This document shows, one piece after another, positions 51,593-60,531 of a DNA stretch of 64,000 nt. The translations under genes were made by a program, and so were the position numbers. The DNA is taken from positions 62,001 through 126,000 of the forward strand of contig CBDFHC010000004.1 of the NCBI GenBank assembly GCA_965247585.1. Direction: 5' to 3'. The notes beneath the pieces are model-generated. The model was not told the DNA's origin. It worked only from the letters and a program-made list of their open reading frames with translations, and ran no database searches. Numbering within the stretch: position 1 is the first letter of the stretch; each line of letters begins with the position of its first letter. This stretch comes from CBDFHC01 sp965247585 (lineage in GTDB: Bacteria; Chloroflexota; Dehalococcoidia; Lucifugimonadales; GCA-2712585).

Positions 51593-52276
51593 CTAGATGA
51601 CTCTCTTTTCGTGGCGCTCCAGGGAGTCGAAGTGATAGAGACGTTTTGCGGATACGATCTTCTTGAAGGACTTCCTTTCGGTGACGCCGTGGCGGTCGAG
51701 GGCGCTCCAAACGCAGAGAAGGTCGTCTTCGGTGGGGACCTCCAACTTGGCGTCGCTGCCGAGGGAGCCGATTTCGCCAGCGACGTAGATGACGCCCTCG
51801 TACATGGAGTCGCCGACGCCTTCGCCAACGTCGCCGCAGACGATTATGGTGCCTTTCTGCATCATGAAGCCGGTGACGAAGCCAGCGTTACCCTGGATGA
51901 TGAGGGTGCCGCCTTTCATGGAGATACCGGCGCGAGCGCCGGCGTTGCCGCCGACGAAGACCTCACCGCCGCGGATGGTGGAGGCAACAGAAGCGCCGGC
52001 GCTGCCGGAGAGGGAGATCTTGCCGCTCATGAGGTTGTCGCCGAGGGCCCAGCCGGCGTTGCCGTGGATTTTGACGTCGCAGCCGTCCATAAGGCTGGCG
52101 CAGAAATAGCCGACGCTGCCCTCAAAGGTGATTTTAGATGGGTTCAGGATTCCGACGGCCAGGTTGTGGCGAGCCTGGGGGTTGAGCACCCGAATCTCTT
52201 CGTCCTTTTGTGCCAGCTCCTTGATACGGGTGTTGACCTGGCGAGTGGTGAGGGAGGAGGCGTCTAGATCGCCCAA
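51593..52276 (-). CDS. mgsB: N-methylglutamate synthase subunit B (GXGXG domain)
   Basis: 227 residues that form the right-handed beta-helix of glutamate synthase C-termini: repeated G-x-x-G turns such as I-H-G-N-A-G, L-S-G-S-A-G-A-S, V-G-G-N-A-G-A and V-C-G-D-V-G-E-G. Its start overlaps the end of mgsA by 13 bp, and mgsC begins 47 bp further on, so mgsABC are one transcript. Same protein type as GlxC near glnT in rhizobia. Confidence 0.92.
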   Translation of the reverse strand: MGDLDASSLTTRQVNTRIKELAQKDEEIRVLNPQARHNLAVGILNPSKITFEGSVGYFCASLMDGCDVKIHGNAGWALGDNLMSGKISLSGSAGASVASTIRGGEVFVGGNAGARAGISMKGGTLIIQGNAGFVTGFMMQKGTIIVCGDVGEGVGDSMYEGVIYVAGEIGSLGSDAKLEVPTEDDLLCVWSALDRHGVTERKSFKKIVSAKRLYHFDSLERHEKRVI

Positions 52277-53178
52277 GTCATGACCTTTGACTCCTGGGGA
52301 TCGGTCCGTTCAATCTCGTCCGGGAAGATGCTGCGGAGGGCGACTTCCTCCGAGGCGAGGGCGATAACGTCATCGGTCTCCATGAGCACCAGGGGCTTGG
52401 CGGCCCACCGGTCCTTGGCGACGCCGAGGCCGTCTTTGGTGGAGACGAGGTAGGTGAAGGTGCCGTCCAGGTCTTTCTGGGAGTCTCCCAGGGACTCTTG
52501 GAGGGAGGCGCCACGGGACAGGCGGTCGGCCAGGTAAACGGCGATGAGCTCGGAGTCGTTTCCGGTCTGGAAGCGGTGACCCATGTCCATGTAGTCGCGC
52601 TTCATACGGTGGTAGTTGGTGAGCTGGCCGTTGTGGACGACGGTTATGTCAGGGAAGGGATAGGCCCAGAAGGGGTGGGCGTGGGTAATGTCAACGCGGC
52701 TCTCGGTGGCCATGCGTACGTGACCGATCCCGTGGGTGCCGGTCATGGCGGAGACGTGGTGCCTGCGCTCCAAGGCGGCGCCGGTGCCCACGTCTTTGAC
52801 GACTTCGGAGCAGTGGCCGATGCTGTGGAGCTCGACGCCGTCGATGTCCATGAGGTGCTGGGCCAGTTCCCGAGTCTCGCCCTCGAAGTTGATGGCGAGG
52901 CGGAGGTACTCGTCCACGGCGCTACGGTGGGCAATGACACCGCCGCGGGCAGCGACCAGCTCATCCACGCGTCGGAAGCGGTCCTGATAGTCGCCGGAGG
53001 GATCAGACCAGATGCGAACGATGAGGTCAGCGTTGACGGCTTCGCCACAGACGGTGACGCCGGTGGAGTCCATGCCTCTGTGGGCCATGGCGTCCATCAT
53101 TTTAACAAGCTGCGCGCCGACGGGCGCCAGGTGACCCGCGCCGGACTTTTTATAGAGGATTCCGCCGATACCGCACAT
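52264..53178 (-). CDS. mgsA: N-methylglutamate synthase subunit A (class II glutamine amidotransferase)
   Basis: 304 residues starting M-C-G-I-G-G; after removal of Met the Cys is the N-terminal nucleophile of class II (Ntn) amidotransferases. Further landmarks are A-H-R-G-M-D-S-T-G, G-I-G-H-V-R-M-A-T-E and H-N-G-Q-L-T-N-Y. In this complex it takes the place of the GltB glutaminase domain and would release methylamine from gamma-glutamylmethylamide. First gene of mgsABC; a longer start (53232) would bury the catalytic Cys and is rejected. Confidence 0.93.
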   Translation of the reverse strand: MCGIGGILYKKSGAGHLAPVGAQLVKMMDAMAHRGMDSTGVTVCGEAVNADLIVRIWSDPSGDYQDRFRRVDELVAARGGVIAHRSAVDEYLRLAINFEGETRELAQHLMDIDGVELHSIGHCSEVVKDVGTGAALERRHHVSAMTGTHGIGHVRMATESRVDITHAHPFWAYPFPDITVVHNGQLTNYHRMKRDYMDMGHRFQTGNDSELIAVYLADRLSRGASLQESLGDSQKDLDGTFTYLVSTKDGLGVAKDRWAAKPLVLMETDDVIALASEEVALRSIFPDEIERTDPQESKVMTWAI

Positions 53179-53369
53179 GCTAGACTCCGGATTTGAGGTG
53201 CCCCGGTGAACGTCCAAGGGGTAGTCTAGCACAGCCCCGAATTGGGTGGTAGACGATGGGGAAGGAGAGCAGCGGTTGGCAGGGGAAGCGAGCTTGGATA
53301 AGATGGAGCAGGCGTGAAGCGGTTCCGTGAAACGGCTGCGCCAGAGATACTACTAAAAGGAAGCAGGCG

Positions 53370-54257
53370 ATGGAGAGAGATTTTGTAGGGTACGGCCCGA
53401 ATCCGCCGCGGACGGAGTGGCCAGACGGAGCGCGGATAGCAATCTCGCTGGCGCTGGCGTACGAGGAGGGGTCCGAGTATTCGCTGCTGGACGGGGACCC
53501 GCACCGGGAGCCGACGGGGGAGGTGACTTCGCCGGTGGCAACGAGCGAACGGGACCTGGTGAGCGAGTCGTTCTTCGAATATGGGAGCCGGGTAGGGGTG
53601 TGGAGGCTGTTGGACGTGCTGGAGGAGAACCAGGTGAAGGGGACGTGGTTCTGCACGGGGCTGGCGCTGGAGCGGAACCCGCAGGTGGGGAGGGAGATTG
53701 TACGGCGAGGCCACGATATTGTGGGACACGGGTACCGGTGGGTGGAGGTGTTCAAGATGGACCGGGACGCGGAGCGGGAGGACATGCGGAAGGCGGTGGA
53801 GGCGATTGAGCGAATTACCGGAGAGAGGCCGCTGGGGTGGCACAACCGGTACGCGCACAGCGTGAACACCCGGGAGCTGGTGGTGGAGGAGGGAGGGTTC
53901 CTGTACGACAGCAATGCGTATAACGACGACATACCCTATTTTGTGACGGTGTCCGGGAAGAAGTGGCTGATAGTGCCGTACTCGTTCGATACGAACGACG
54001 GCAAGACGTACCGGGGGTCGCTCGGGGTGGCGGAGTACTACAAATCGCTGGTGGATACGTTCGACCGGCTGTACGAAGAGGGGGCGACGCGGCCGAAGAT
54101 GATGTCAGTGGGGATTCACCCAAGGGTGACAGGGCGGCCAGGGAAGGCAAAGGTACTGGGACAGTTCATCCAGTACGCGAAGAGCCACCCGAAGGTGTGG
54201 TTCGCGCGGAGGGGCGATATTGCCAAGTGGTGGTGGGCACAGTACGGGCAGGGCTAG
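53370..54257 (+). CDS. Polysaccharide deacetylase / PuuE-type allantoinase-like protein
   Basis: 295 residues, NodB-homology fold of the subgroup that includes PuuE (cofactor-free allantoinase) and peptidoglycan/imidase deacetylases: L-A-L-A-Y-E-E-G, V-K-G-T-W-F-C-T-G, G-H-D-I-V-G-H-G-Y-R-W and a G-I-H-P-R-V-T-G-R-P near the C-terminus. No signal peptide, so the protein is cytoplasmic, which argues for a small-molecule hydrolase rather than a cell-wall enzyme. Divergent from the mgs operon. Confidence 0.87.
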   Translation: MERDFVGYGPNPPRTEWPDGARIAISLALAYEEGSEYSLLDGDPHREPTGEVTSPVATSERDLVSESFFEYGSRVGVWRLLDVLEENQVKGTWFCTGLALERNPQVGREIVRRGHDIVGHGYRWVEVFKMDRDAEREDMRKAVEAIERITGERPLGWHNRYAHSVNTRELVVEEGGFLYDSNAYNDDIPYFVTVSGKKWLIVPYSFDTNDGKTYRGSLGVAEYYKSLVDTFDRLYEEGATRPKMMSVGIHPRVTGRPGKAKVLGQFIQYAKSHPKVWFARRGDIAKWWWAQYGQG

Positions 54258-54469
54258 AGGGAATCGCCCACGGCTGTTGAGACCGGCGCCACCAGGGACG
54301 AAAAACCAGGGTTACATTTCACCACCTGCTCATCTGGACCGATGGAAAGCGGTATGGGCTCGTCCTTCGAGAGCCTCAGGATGAACGGGTTGGATGTGTA
54401 GTCATGGTGAATTAGGACGGACTGGAAGCATATTTTCGGGAAAGTTCAAGGGAAGCGAGGGGTGAAAGC

Positions 54470-56134
54470 ATGGCTCGAATGACCGGACGGCGAGCGCTGA
54501 TGGAGATGCTCCGGGCGGAAGGCGTGGAGTACGTATTCGGGAACCCGGGCACATCAGAGAGCCCAATCATGGAGGCGCTGGAGCACTACCCCGAAATACG
54601 GTACGTGCTGGCGACGCAGGAGGGGGTGGCGATGGGGATGGCGGACGGGCTGGCCACGGCGACGGGGAAGCCGTCATTCGTCAATCTGCACATAGAGACG
54701 GGGCTGGCGAACGGAATCAGCCTGCTGCAACACGCCATGGACGGGGGGACGCCGCTGGTGCTGACGTCAGGGAATAAGGACATACGAGGGCTGGCGGAAG
54801 GGCGGACGGAGCTGCCCGAATTGACGAAGCTGTTCACCAAGTGGAGTGTGGAAGCGACGCACGCGGAGCAGGTGCCGGGGGTGCTGCGGCGGGCGTTCAC
54901 GGAGGCGAAGACGCCACCGATGGGACCAGTGTTCGTGGGGTTCTCGGCGAACGCGCTGGACGACGAAGGGGAGATGGAGATTGTGGCGTCGGGCAAGAGC
55001 TATGGGCAGACGTCGCCGGACCCAAGCGCGGTGGAAGCGGCGGCGGAGATCTTGGCCAGCGCGTCCAACCCGTACATGGTAGTGGGGGACCGGCTGGCGC
55101 AGTCGGGAGGAGCGGAGGAGGCGGTGCGGCTGGCGGAGTTGGTGGGGGCGAAGGTGTACGCGGCGACGTACGGGCAGATGAATTTTCCCACGGGGCACCC
55201 GCAGTTCATGGGAAGGTTTAACCCGGGGATGCCGGGGTCGCGGGAGCTGCAGGCGCCTTCGGACGCGGTGGTGGCGGTGGGGGTGAACGTTTTCCCCGGG
55301 TTTTTCCACTTCACTGGGAGGTATTTGACCGCCGACACCAAGCTGATTCACGTGGACTCGGCGTTGCGGGAGATAGGGAAGAGCGAGCCGACGGACGTGG
55401 GGATTCACGGGGACCCGAGGGCGGCGCTGCGGGAAATGGCGGCGGCGGTGGAGGAGCGGATGCCGGGGCGGGCGAAGGACTTGACGAAGGCGCGGCGGGC
55501 GACCATTGGGGAGGAGAAGGCGACGCAGAAGGCGTCGCGGGAGAGCCGGGCGAGGGAGCGGTGGAAGCAGCGTCCGATGCCGCCAGAGCGGATGATGTAC
55601 GAGCTAGCCCAGGCGATGCCGAAGGACGGCATTATAGTAGACGACTCGATCTCATCTAAGGACGCGCTGCACGGGGCGCTGGAGTTCAACGAGCCGGGCA
55701 GTATCTACGGCGAGCGGGGCGGGGCGCTAGGGTGGGGTATGGGAGGGGTGATGGGGGTTAAGCTGGCGAATCCCGGCAGGCCGGTGGTGGGGGTGCTGGG
55801 GGACGTCACGGCGATGATGACGGTGCAGGGGCTGTGGACGGCGGCGAACGAGGGAATTCCGGCGGTGTGGGCGATCTGCAACAACGCGTCGTACCGGATC
55901 CTGAAGCTGAACATGGACAGGTACCAGCGGCACATGCTGGGAGTGGAGGCGCCGCAGAGCAAATATATAGGGATGGACTTCCCAATGCCGTTGAACCTGG
56001 CGGGGATGGCGGAGGCGATGGGGGTGTACGGAAAGACGATTGATAACCCGGAGCAGATTGGCCCGGAGCTTAGGCGAGCGTTGGACTCGGGAAAGCCGGC
56101 GATGCTGGACGTAGTGATTGATGGGGCAGTGTAA
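54470..56134 (+). CDS. Thiamine-pyrophosphate-dependent decarboxylase/synthase-like enzyme
   Basis: 554 residues of the acetolactate synthase/benzoylformate decarboxylase superfamily. N-terminal PYR domain with V-F-G-N-P-G-T-S and the cofactor-activating Glu51 (T-Q-E-G-V-A-M); central domain G-D-R-L-A-Q; C-terminal PP domain with G-D-V...N-N in place of the usual G-D-G...N-N motif. The PP domain ends in A-M-L-D-V-V-I. The reaction is not predictable; benzoylformate decarboxylase-like is the nearest by eye. AGGGGTGAAAGC precedes the ATG. Confidence 0.9.
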   Translation: MARMTGRRALMEMLRAEGVEYVFGNPGTSESPIMEALEHYPEIRYVLATQEGVAMGMADGLATATGKPSFVNLHIETGLANGISLLQHAMDGGTPLVLTSGNKDIRGLAEGRTELPELTKLFTKWSVEATHAEQVPGVLRRAFTEAKTPPMGPVFVGFSANALDDEGEMEIVASGKSYGQTSPDPSAVEAAAEILASASNPYMVVGDRLAQSGGAEEAVRLAELVGAKVYAATYGQMNFPTGHPQFMGRFNPGMPGSRELQAPSDAVVAVGVNVFPGFFHFTGRYLTADTKLIHVDSALREIGKSEPTDVGIHGDPRAALREMAAAVEERMPGRAKDLTKARRATIGEEKATQKASRESRARERWKQRPMPPERMMYELAQAMPKDGIIVDDSISSKDALHGALEFNEPGSIYGERGGALGWGMGGVMGVKLANPGRPVVGVLGDVTAMMTVQGLWTAANEGIPAVWAICNNASYRILKLNMDRYQRHMLGVEAPQSKYIGMDFPMPLNLAGMAEAMGVYGKTIDNPEQIGPELRRALDSGKPAMLDVVIDGAV

Positions 56135-56167
56135 CATGAAGAGAATCACCCTTTCCGGCGGGTATGA

Positions 56168-56300
56168 GCACCGCAGAGGACTGCGAAGCACAGGTTGGTG
56201 TTTCCCACACACGACCACCCAGTGAGGTCGAATTTCTGAGGGACACCCTCAGACTCCCGGCAGAAGGGCTGTGCCCCTCTGCACTCCCCCTAGTTGGGCG
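56168..56300 (+). repeat. Intergenic hairpin repeat, full copy
   Basis: In the space 56135-56456. GGTTGGTG hairpin (variant TGTTTCCCACA), core CTGAGGGACACCCTCAG, third hairpin GCAGAAGGGC/GCCCCTCTGC, followed by the tail ccctagttgggcgcagat that is also present after the copy at 33655. The rest (56301-56456) holds nothing recognisable. Confidence 0.87.
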
Positions 56301-56456
56301 CAGATGGTACAGGACAGGAACCTGAACGTGCACACTTACAACGAGGAGCTGGCGAACCAGCTATATGGCAGGTCGGCGGGGTAGGTCCCGGCGCTGCGGA
56401 GGCTTGTTGGGGAGTTGGAGGGCGACGAGGAGGGAGGAGAGCCGGTCTGAGTGAAA

Positions 56457-56867
56457 CTACGGTCGGAACCAATTCTCCACGAGAAGCTCCGGCACACGGC
56501 TGAAGTGGCGGACGTTTCCCGTGACCACCGTAAGTCCGTGCGCCAGTGCGATGGCGGCGATGCGGATGTCAGAGTCACCGATGGGGGTGCCGGCGCGGGC
56601 CAGTCCGGCCCTAATCTCACCGTAGAGCTGAGCGGACGAGGTGTCGAAGGGGAGCACAGGAAGATTCGCCAGGACCTCGTTTTCTATCTTACTGATTGCC
56701 TCTGGGTCCCTGGCTTCCACTCGAAAGGCACCATAATAGAGCTCGCCCACAGTGATGGAAGAGGTAAACTGCAACTGGGCAGGCACGCTGACCAGCCTAT
56801 TTCTAAGAATGGGAGAAGGCGAGCGGTGGGAGAGGTTAATAAGAATGTCGGTGTCGAGAAGGTACAT
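56457..56867 (-). CDS. vapC: PIN-domain ribonuclease toxin (VapC-like)
   Basis: 136 residues with the PIN-fold acidic residues: L-L-D-T-D at 3-7, Glu42 in V-G-E-L, D98 and D100 in I-G-D-S-D, and the C-terminal T-G-N-V-R-H-F. Such proteins cut tRNA or other RNA when freed from the antitoxin. It starts at the last base of the antitoxin stop region (1-bp overlap), so both are translated together. Confidence 0.92.
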   Translation of the reverse strand: MYLLDTDILINLSHRSPSPILRNRLVSVPAQLQFTSSITVGELYYGAFRVEARDPEAISKIENEVLANLPVLPFDTSSAQLYGEIRAGLARAGTPIGDSDIRIAAIALAHGLTVVTGNVRHFSRVPELLVENWFRP

Positions 56868-57157
56868 TACTCCTCTAGGTTGACCGGTCTCCCAAGGTCC
56901 TCCTCACGGCTACGGTAGATATCCTCAACCAGTTCATCAAGCACATCGTCACCGACGTCGCGCCATAAGCCCACCAAGGCGAGGGCGCCCCGGGGCGGCC
57001 TGGGGTTAGCGCGGTAAAGCTCTAGGAATTGCAGGTCTTCCATGCTTACCAGAGCGGCCGTGGGCTTGCCTCGCTTCTCGATGACGATGCGCTCTTTGCC
57101 GTAGGCGGCTCGGGCTACGAGGTCAGATAGCTGGGCTTTGGCTTGGGCCGCAGGCAC
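56867..57157 (-). CDS. Phd/YefM-family antitoxin
   Basis: 96 residues: A-Q-A-K-A-Q-L-S-D-L-V-A-R-A near the start, V-I-E-K-R-G-K-P-T-A-A-L-V-S, typical Phd/YefM DNA-binding half. The C-terminal acidic tail wraps the toxin. Starts with GTG (57157) because no ATG fits; preceding codons in frame (T-N-L-N-K) also look like Phd text, so the true start may be slightly upstream at a rare codon. Autoregulation is supported by a large palindrome upstream. Confidence 0.88.
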   Translation of the reverse strand: MPAAQAKAQLSDLVARAAYGKERIVIEKRGKPTAALVSMEDLQFLELYRANPRPPRGALALVGLWRDVGDDVLDELVEDIYRSREEDLGRPVNLEE

Positions 57158-57186
57158 TTTGTTCAGATTCGTTATGACCCCGCTTA

Positions 57187-57217
57187 TTGGTCGAATTGGC
57201 CAATTGGACCAAGTATA
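57187..57217 (-). promoter_or_regulatory. Operator palindrome and -10 box of the toxin-antitoxin operon
   Basis: TTGGTCGAATTGG (57187-57199) and CCAATTGGACCAA (57200-57212) form a 26-bp palindrome with one mismatched pair, adjacent to a minus-strand TATACT (-10 like) at 57212-57217. Placed 30 bp before the antitoxin start, as expected for Phd-type autorepression. Confidence 0.75.
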
Positions 57218-57227
57218 TCATCACCGG

Positions 57228-57335
57228 GGAATCAGCTATAGCGATGGGTAGTGTCACCACGAAGGGCTGAAATTCGAAGGTTGGTGGTGCCCGCTCCCCT
57301 TCGAGGGCCTTCGGATGAGCGGGCATGGAGGGCTG
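57228..57335 (+). repeat. Hairpin-repeat fragment
   Basis: Within 57213-57562. A leader and GGTTGGTGG hairpin fragment (57232-57290) runs into ccccttcgagggccttcgga of the second repeat type (57296). Beyond it, to 57562, only the upstream region of the next gene. Confidence 0.72.
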
Positions 57336-57562
57336 AAGGTTTTATTTTTAGGCGAATTTCTTGAGCTGAACCGGCAGATGTGCGTACCGGCAGGGTATCC
57401 GGGGTATCGGGTGTTTGCTAAGATGTCCGCGCCCTATAGGGAACGGGCAGGGTTGAAAGACAGTAGAGGCCGGCGGCGGGGCCAGCACCCAAAGAGGTGC
57501 GGCGGAAGACTATGACGATGGCACCAGCTAAAAAGCCGGTCCGATGTTGGAGGTAGCCGAAG

Positions 57563-58684
57563 ATGAACGGTGAGACGGCGGAGGTAGTTATTGTTGGGGG
57601 AGGGATTGTGGGGGTGAGCACGGCGTACCTGCTGGGGAAGGCGGGGGTGAAGGGCGTGGTGGTGGAGCGGGACTCGATTGGGAGCCATGCTTCGGGGTTT
57701 GCGTATGGGGGGATTGGGGGTAGCGGGGTGCCGGAGCCGATGGCCCCGATTGGCCGGGAGGGGTGGAAGCTGCATAACGAGTTCGCCAAGACGCTGCCGG
57801 AATCCACGGGGATAAATTTTGATTTCCGGTACAGGTCCTCTATGTACTTGGCGTTTAACCAAGCGGAGGTTGACGGGCTAAAGGCGTCGCTGCCGTGGCG
57901 GCTAGGGGAGCCGGGAGCCAAGATTCGGTGGCTCAGCGGCGATGAGGCGCGGAAATTGGAGCCACGGGTTTCGCCGGAGGCCATTGGGGCGCTGGTGGAC
58001 GAGTTGCAGGCAGACCTGGAACCGTACCGGCTTAGCCTGGCATTGACGCAAGAGGCGGAGAAGCTGGGGGCCACGGTGCGGCACGGAAACGTGAAGGGTC
58101 TGAAGAGGCAAGGCCGGAAGGTGACGGCGGTGGTGCTGGAAAGCGGGGAGATAGCGTGCGACCGGGTGGTGCTGGCGATGGGGCCGTGGAGCGCGGAGGC
58201 GTCGGAGTGGCTGGGGGTGCCGATCGAGATTAGGCCGCTGAAGGGTCAGATACTGCGGCTACAGGCGCCGGGTGCGCCGGTGCAGTGCTCGGTTGGATGG
58301 TCGGGGAATTACGCGATCACCAAACCGGACGGGCTGCTGTGGGCGGGCACCACGGAGGAGGAAGTGGGGTTTGACGAGAACCCCAGCAGCGAGGCGCGGG
58401 ACAATATCATGGCGTCGGTGATCAAGACGATGCCGTTCATGATAGACGCTCGGCTGGCGCAGCATACGGCGTGTCTGCGTCCGCTGGCGTCGGACGGCGT
58501 GCTAGTGCTTGGAGAGGCGCCGGGATGGGAGGGTGTTTACGTGGGAACAGGAGCGGGGCGGCAGGGCATCCGGTTGGGGCCCGGTATGGCGCGGGTGATT
58601 GTGGACTTGATTACAAAAGGGAGCACCGATCTGCCGATTAAGGCGTTTGACCCAGGGCGGTTTGCGACGTCCCCAATTGGCTAG
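57563..58684 (+). CDS. FAD-dependent oxidoreductase (DAO family)
   Basis: 373 residues. FAD motif V-I-V-G-G-G-I-V-G-V-S-T-A (about 9-21), second-strand acid V-V-E-R, then DAO catalytic half ending G-T-G-A-G-R-Q-G-I-R-L-G-P. GGAGGTAGCCGAAG lies before the ATG. Substrate class likely amino acids or secondary amines. Convergent with the gamma-glutamyltransferase gene behind it. Confidence 0.9.
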   Translation: MNGETAEVVIVGGGIVGVSTAYLLGKAGVKGVVVERDSIGSHASGFAYGGIGGSGVPEPMAPIGREGWKLHNEFAKTLPESTGINFDFRYRSSMYLAFNQAEVDGLKASLPWRLGEPGAKIRWLSGDEARKLEPRVSPEAIGALVDELQADLEPYRLSLALTQEAEKLGATVRHGNVKGLKRQGRKVTAVVLESGEIACDRVVLAMGPWSAEASEWLGVPIEIRPLKGQILRLQAPGAPVQCSVGWSGNYAITKPDGLLWAGTTEEEVGFDENPSSEARDNIMASVIKTMPFMIDARLAQHTACLRPLASDGVLVLGEAPGWEGVYVGTGAGRQGIRLGPGMARVIVDLITKGSTDLPIKAFDPGRFATSPIG

Positions 58685-58709
58685 TTGATCCGAAGGCCGC
58701 CGTCAGGGG

Positions 58710-60434
58710 CTAGCGGGCTATGGCGTAGCCTTCGCGACGGCTGTCAGCGCCGGCGCGGAGGATGCCACGGTCGTGGTCGACTTCTATGGCGGCGAGGTTG
58801 CCAGCCTTGACGGCCCAATCATCCCAGACTTCGACGCGGTGGCCACGGCGTTCAAGCTCGGCGACGACGGCAGGGTCGATGCGACCTTCCAAGGTGACGA
58901 GTCCGGGGCTGTAGGCGTGGGGCCAGAAGGAGCCCGGGTAGCTGGAGGTGGCAAAGCGGGGAGCTTCAATGGCCTGCTGGGGGTCCATGCCGAACTCGAC
59001 GATGTTGATGAACATTTCGGCCATGGCCTGACATTGGATGTCGCCTCCGGGGGTGCCGAAGGGCATCCAGGGCCGGCCGTTCTTGAAGGCCAGGGCGGGG
59101 TTGGGGGTGAGGCGGGGCCGCTTACCGGGGGCCAGGGCGCTGGGATGGGAGGGGTCCAGCCAGGACTGGTTGCCGCGAGACGAGAGGATGAAGCCGAGGC
59201 CGGGAACGATAGGGGTGCCGCCGAAGCCATCACTGGGGGTGGCTGAGAAGGCGTTGCCCCAGCGATCGACGGCGCAGGTGTAGCTGGTGTCTTCGCCCAG
59301 GCCGCCGGGGGCGGCGGCGGGTTGGGGCATTGCACCTACGGATCGGGCACCAGGCTGGAAGGCCCAAGGGTCGCCGGGGGTGGGCATTTCGGGGCAGGCG
59401 CGGCGGGGGTCCACCGCGGCGCGTCTAGATTCGGCGAAGGCCTTGGATAGGAGGCCGGCCATGGGAACGTCGACGAACTCCGGGTCGCCGTAGTAGGCAT
59501 GACGGTCGGCGAAGGCGAGCTTGAAGGCCTCCAGCAATGTGTGGATGTAGTCAGCGCTGAGGTAGCCCATGCTTCGAAGGTCAAAGCCCTCCAGCAGGTG
59601 GAGGAACTGGATGAGCAGGGGACCCTGGCACCAGGGGCCGCAGGTGGCGACGTCTATGCCCTTGTAGCTGCCCCACTGAGCGGGCTCCAGCTTGACGCGG
59701 AAGGAGGCCATGTCTTCCATGGTGAGGAGGCCGCCCTGCTCCCGGCAGAAGCGGACCATCTCCTGGGCCAGCTCACCTTTGTAGAAGAAGTCACGGACAG
59801 CACGGATGGCGGCCTCGCGGCCGCTAGAAGCGGCGGCGCGCTCGACATCTATCAAGCGGCGGAAGGTGTTGGCCAGGTCTTTCTGGACCAGGACGTCGCC
59901 GACCTGGGGGGCGACGCCGTTGGGCATGAAGACGTAACGGCTGGAGGGCCAGGGAAGTCCCCCGGCGATGTACTGGCTAAGGAGGTGCGGCACAGGGAAG
60001 CCATCTTCGGCGAGTTGAAGGGCGGGGGTAACGGCCTGCTCGAAGGACATGGTGCCGTAGAGCTCAAAGGCGGTGAGCCAGGCATCGGCGGCGGAGGGAG
60101 TGACGGTACGGAGGATGCCCTCGGGGAGGTCGCCGCCGTGGTGTCGCTGGAAGAATTCGATGGAGGCGGCGCGAGGCCAGCGACCCAAGCCGCTAATGGT
60201 AACGGTCTCGTTCTTTTCGGCGTGGTGGAGGATGATGGGGGCAACGCCGCCGAAGCTGGTCCACTGGGGAAAGACGACGTTGATGGCGATGCCGGATGCG
60301 ACGCCGGCGTCGATGGCGTTACCGCCCTCTTCGAGGATGCGGAAGCCGGCGGTGGCGGCGTGGTAGTGACCAGCGGAAACGGCGTGGGTGACGCCCATAA
60401 TAGCGGGTTTGAAGGATGTGAGGCCCAGGGCCAT
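58710..60434 (-). CDS. Gamma-glutamyltransferase-family protein
   Basis: 574 residues, Ntn hydrolase made as a proenzyme that self-cleaves. The new N-terminal nucleophile is Thr383 in G-E-D-T-S-Y-T; most family members have D-T-T-H there. The light-chain part contains P-S-D-G-F-G and P-G-L-G-F-I-L-S-S-R-G. No signal peptide, so unlike E. coli GGT it is probably cytoplasmic. Possible substrates are gamma-glutamyl peptides or cephalosporin-like amides. A link to gamma-glutamylmethylamide metabolism is conceivable but unsupported. Confidence 0.9.
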   Translation of the reverse strand: MALGLTSFKPAIMGVTHAVSAGHYHAATAGFRILEEGGNAIDAGVASGIAINVVFPQWTSFGGVAPIILHHAEKNETVTISGLGRWPRAASIEFFQRHHGGDLPEGILRTVTPSAADAWLTAFELYGTMSFEQAVTPALQLAEDGFPVPHLLSQYIAGGLPWPSSRYVFMPNGVAPQVGDVLVQKDLANTFRRLIDVERAAASSGREAAIRAVRDFFYKGELAQEMVRFCREQGGLLTMEDMASFRVKLEPAQWGSYKGIDVATCGPWCQGPLLIQFLHLLEGFDLRSMGYLSADYIHTLLEAFKLAFADRHAYYGDPEFVDVPMAGLLSKAFAESRRAAVDPRRACPEMPTPGDPWAFQPGARSVGAMPQPAAAPGGLGEDTSYTCAVDRWGNAFSATPSDGFGGTPIVPGLGFILSSRGNQSWLDPSHPSALAPGKRPRLTPNPALAFKNGRPWMPFGTPGGDIQCQAMAEMFINIVEFGMDPQQAIEAPRFATSSYPGSFWPHAYSPGLVTLEGRIDPAVVAELERRGHRVEVWDDWAVKAGNLAAIEVDHDRGILRAGADSRREGYAIAR

Positions 60435-60531
60435 GGGGCACCTCCAACGGGTTTCTTAAGCGGGATGACAGCAGGCACAGCATACCGGGTTTCGCGCGAT
60501 TGCTCTACCCGGTGGAGCGAAGGCGGAGGGT

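Noticed and set aside
41121..53178. Plain sarcosine oxidase operon with an unrelated glutamate synthase
   Set aside because: mgsABC are split GOGAT-like subunits of the kind seen in NMG synthase and stand with a GlnT/GmaS ligase, which fits the NMG pathway better; kept as the alternative reading.
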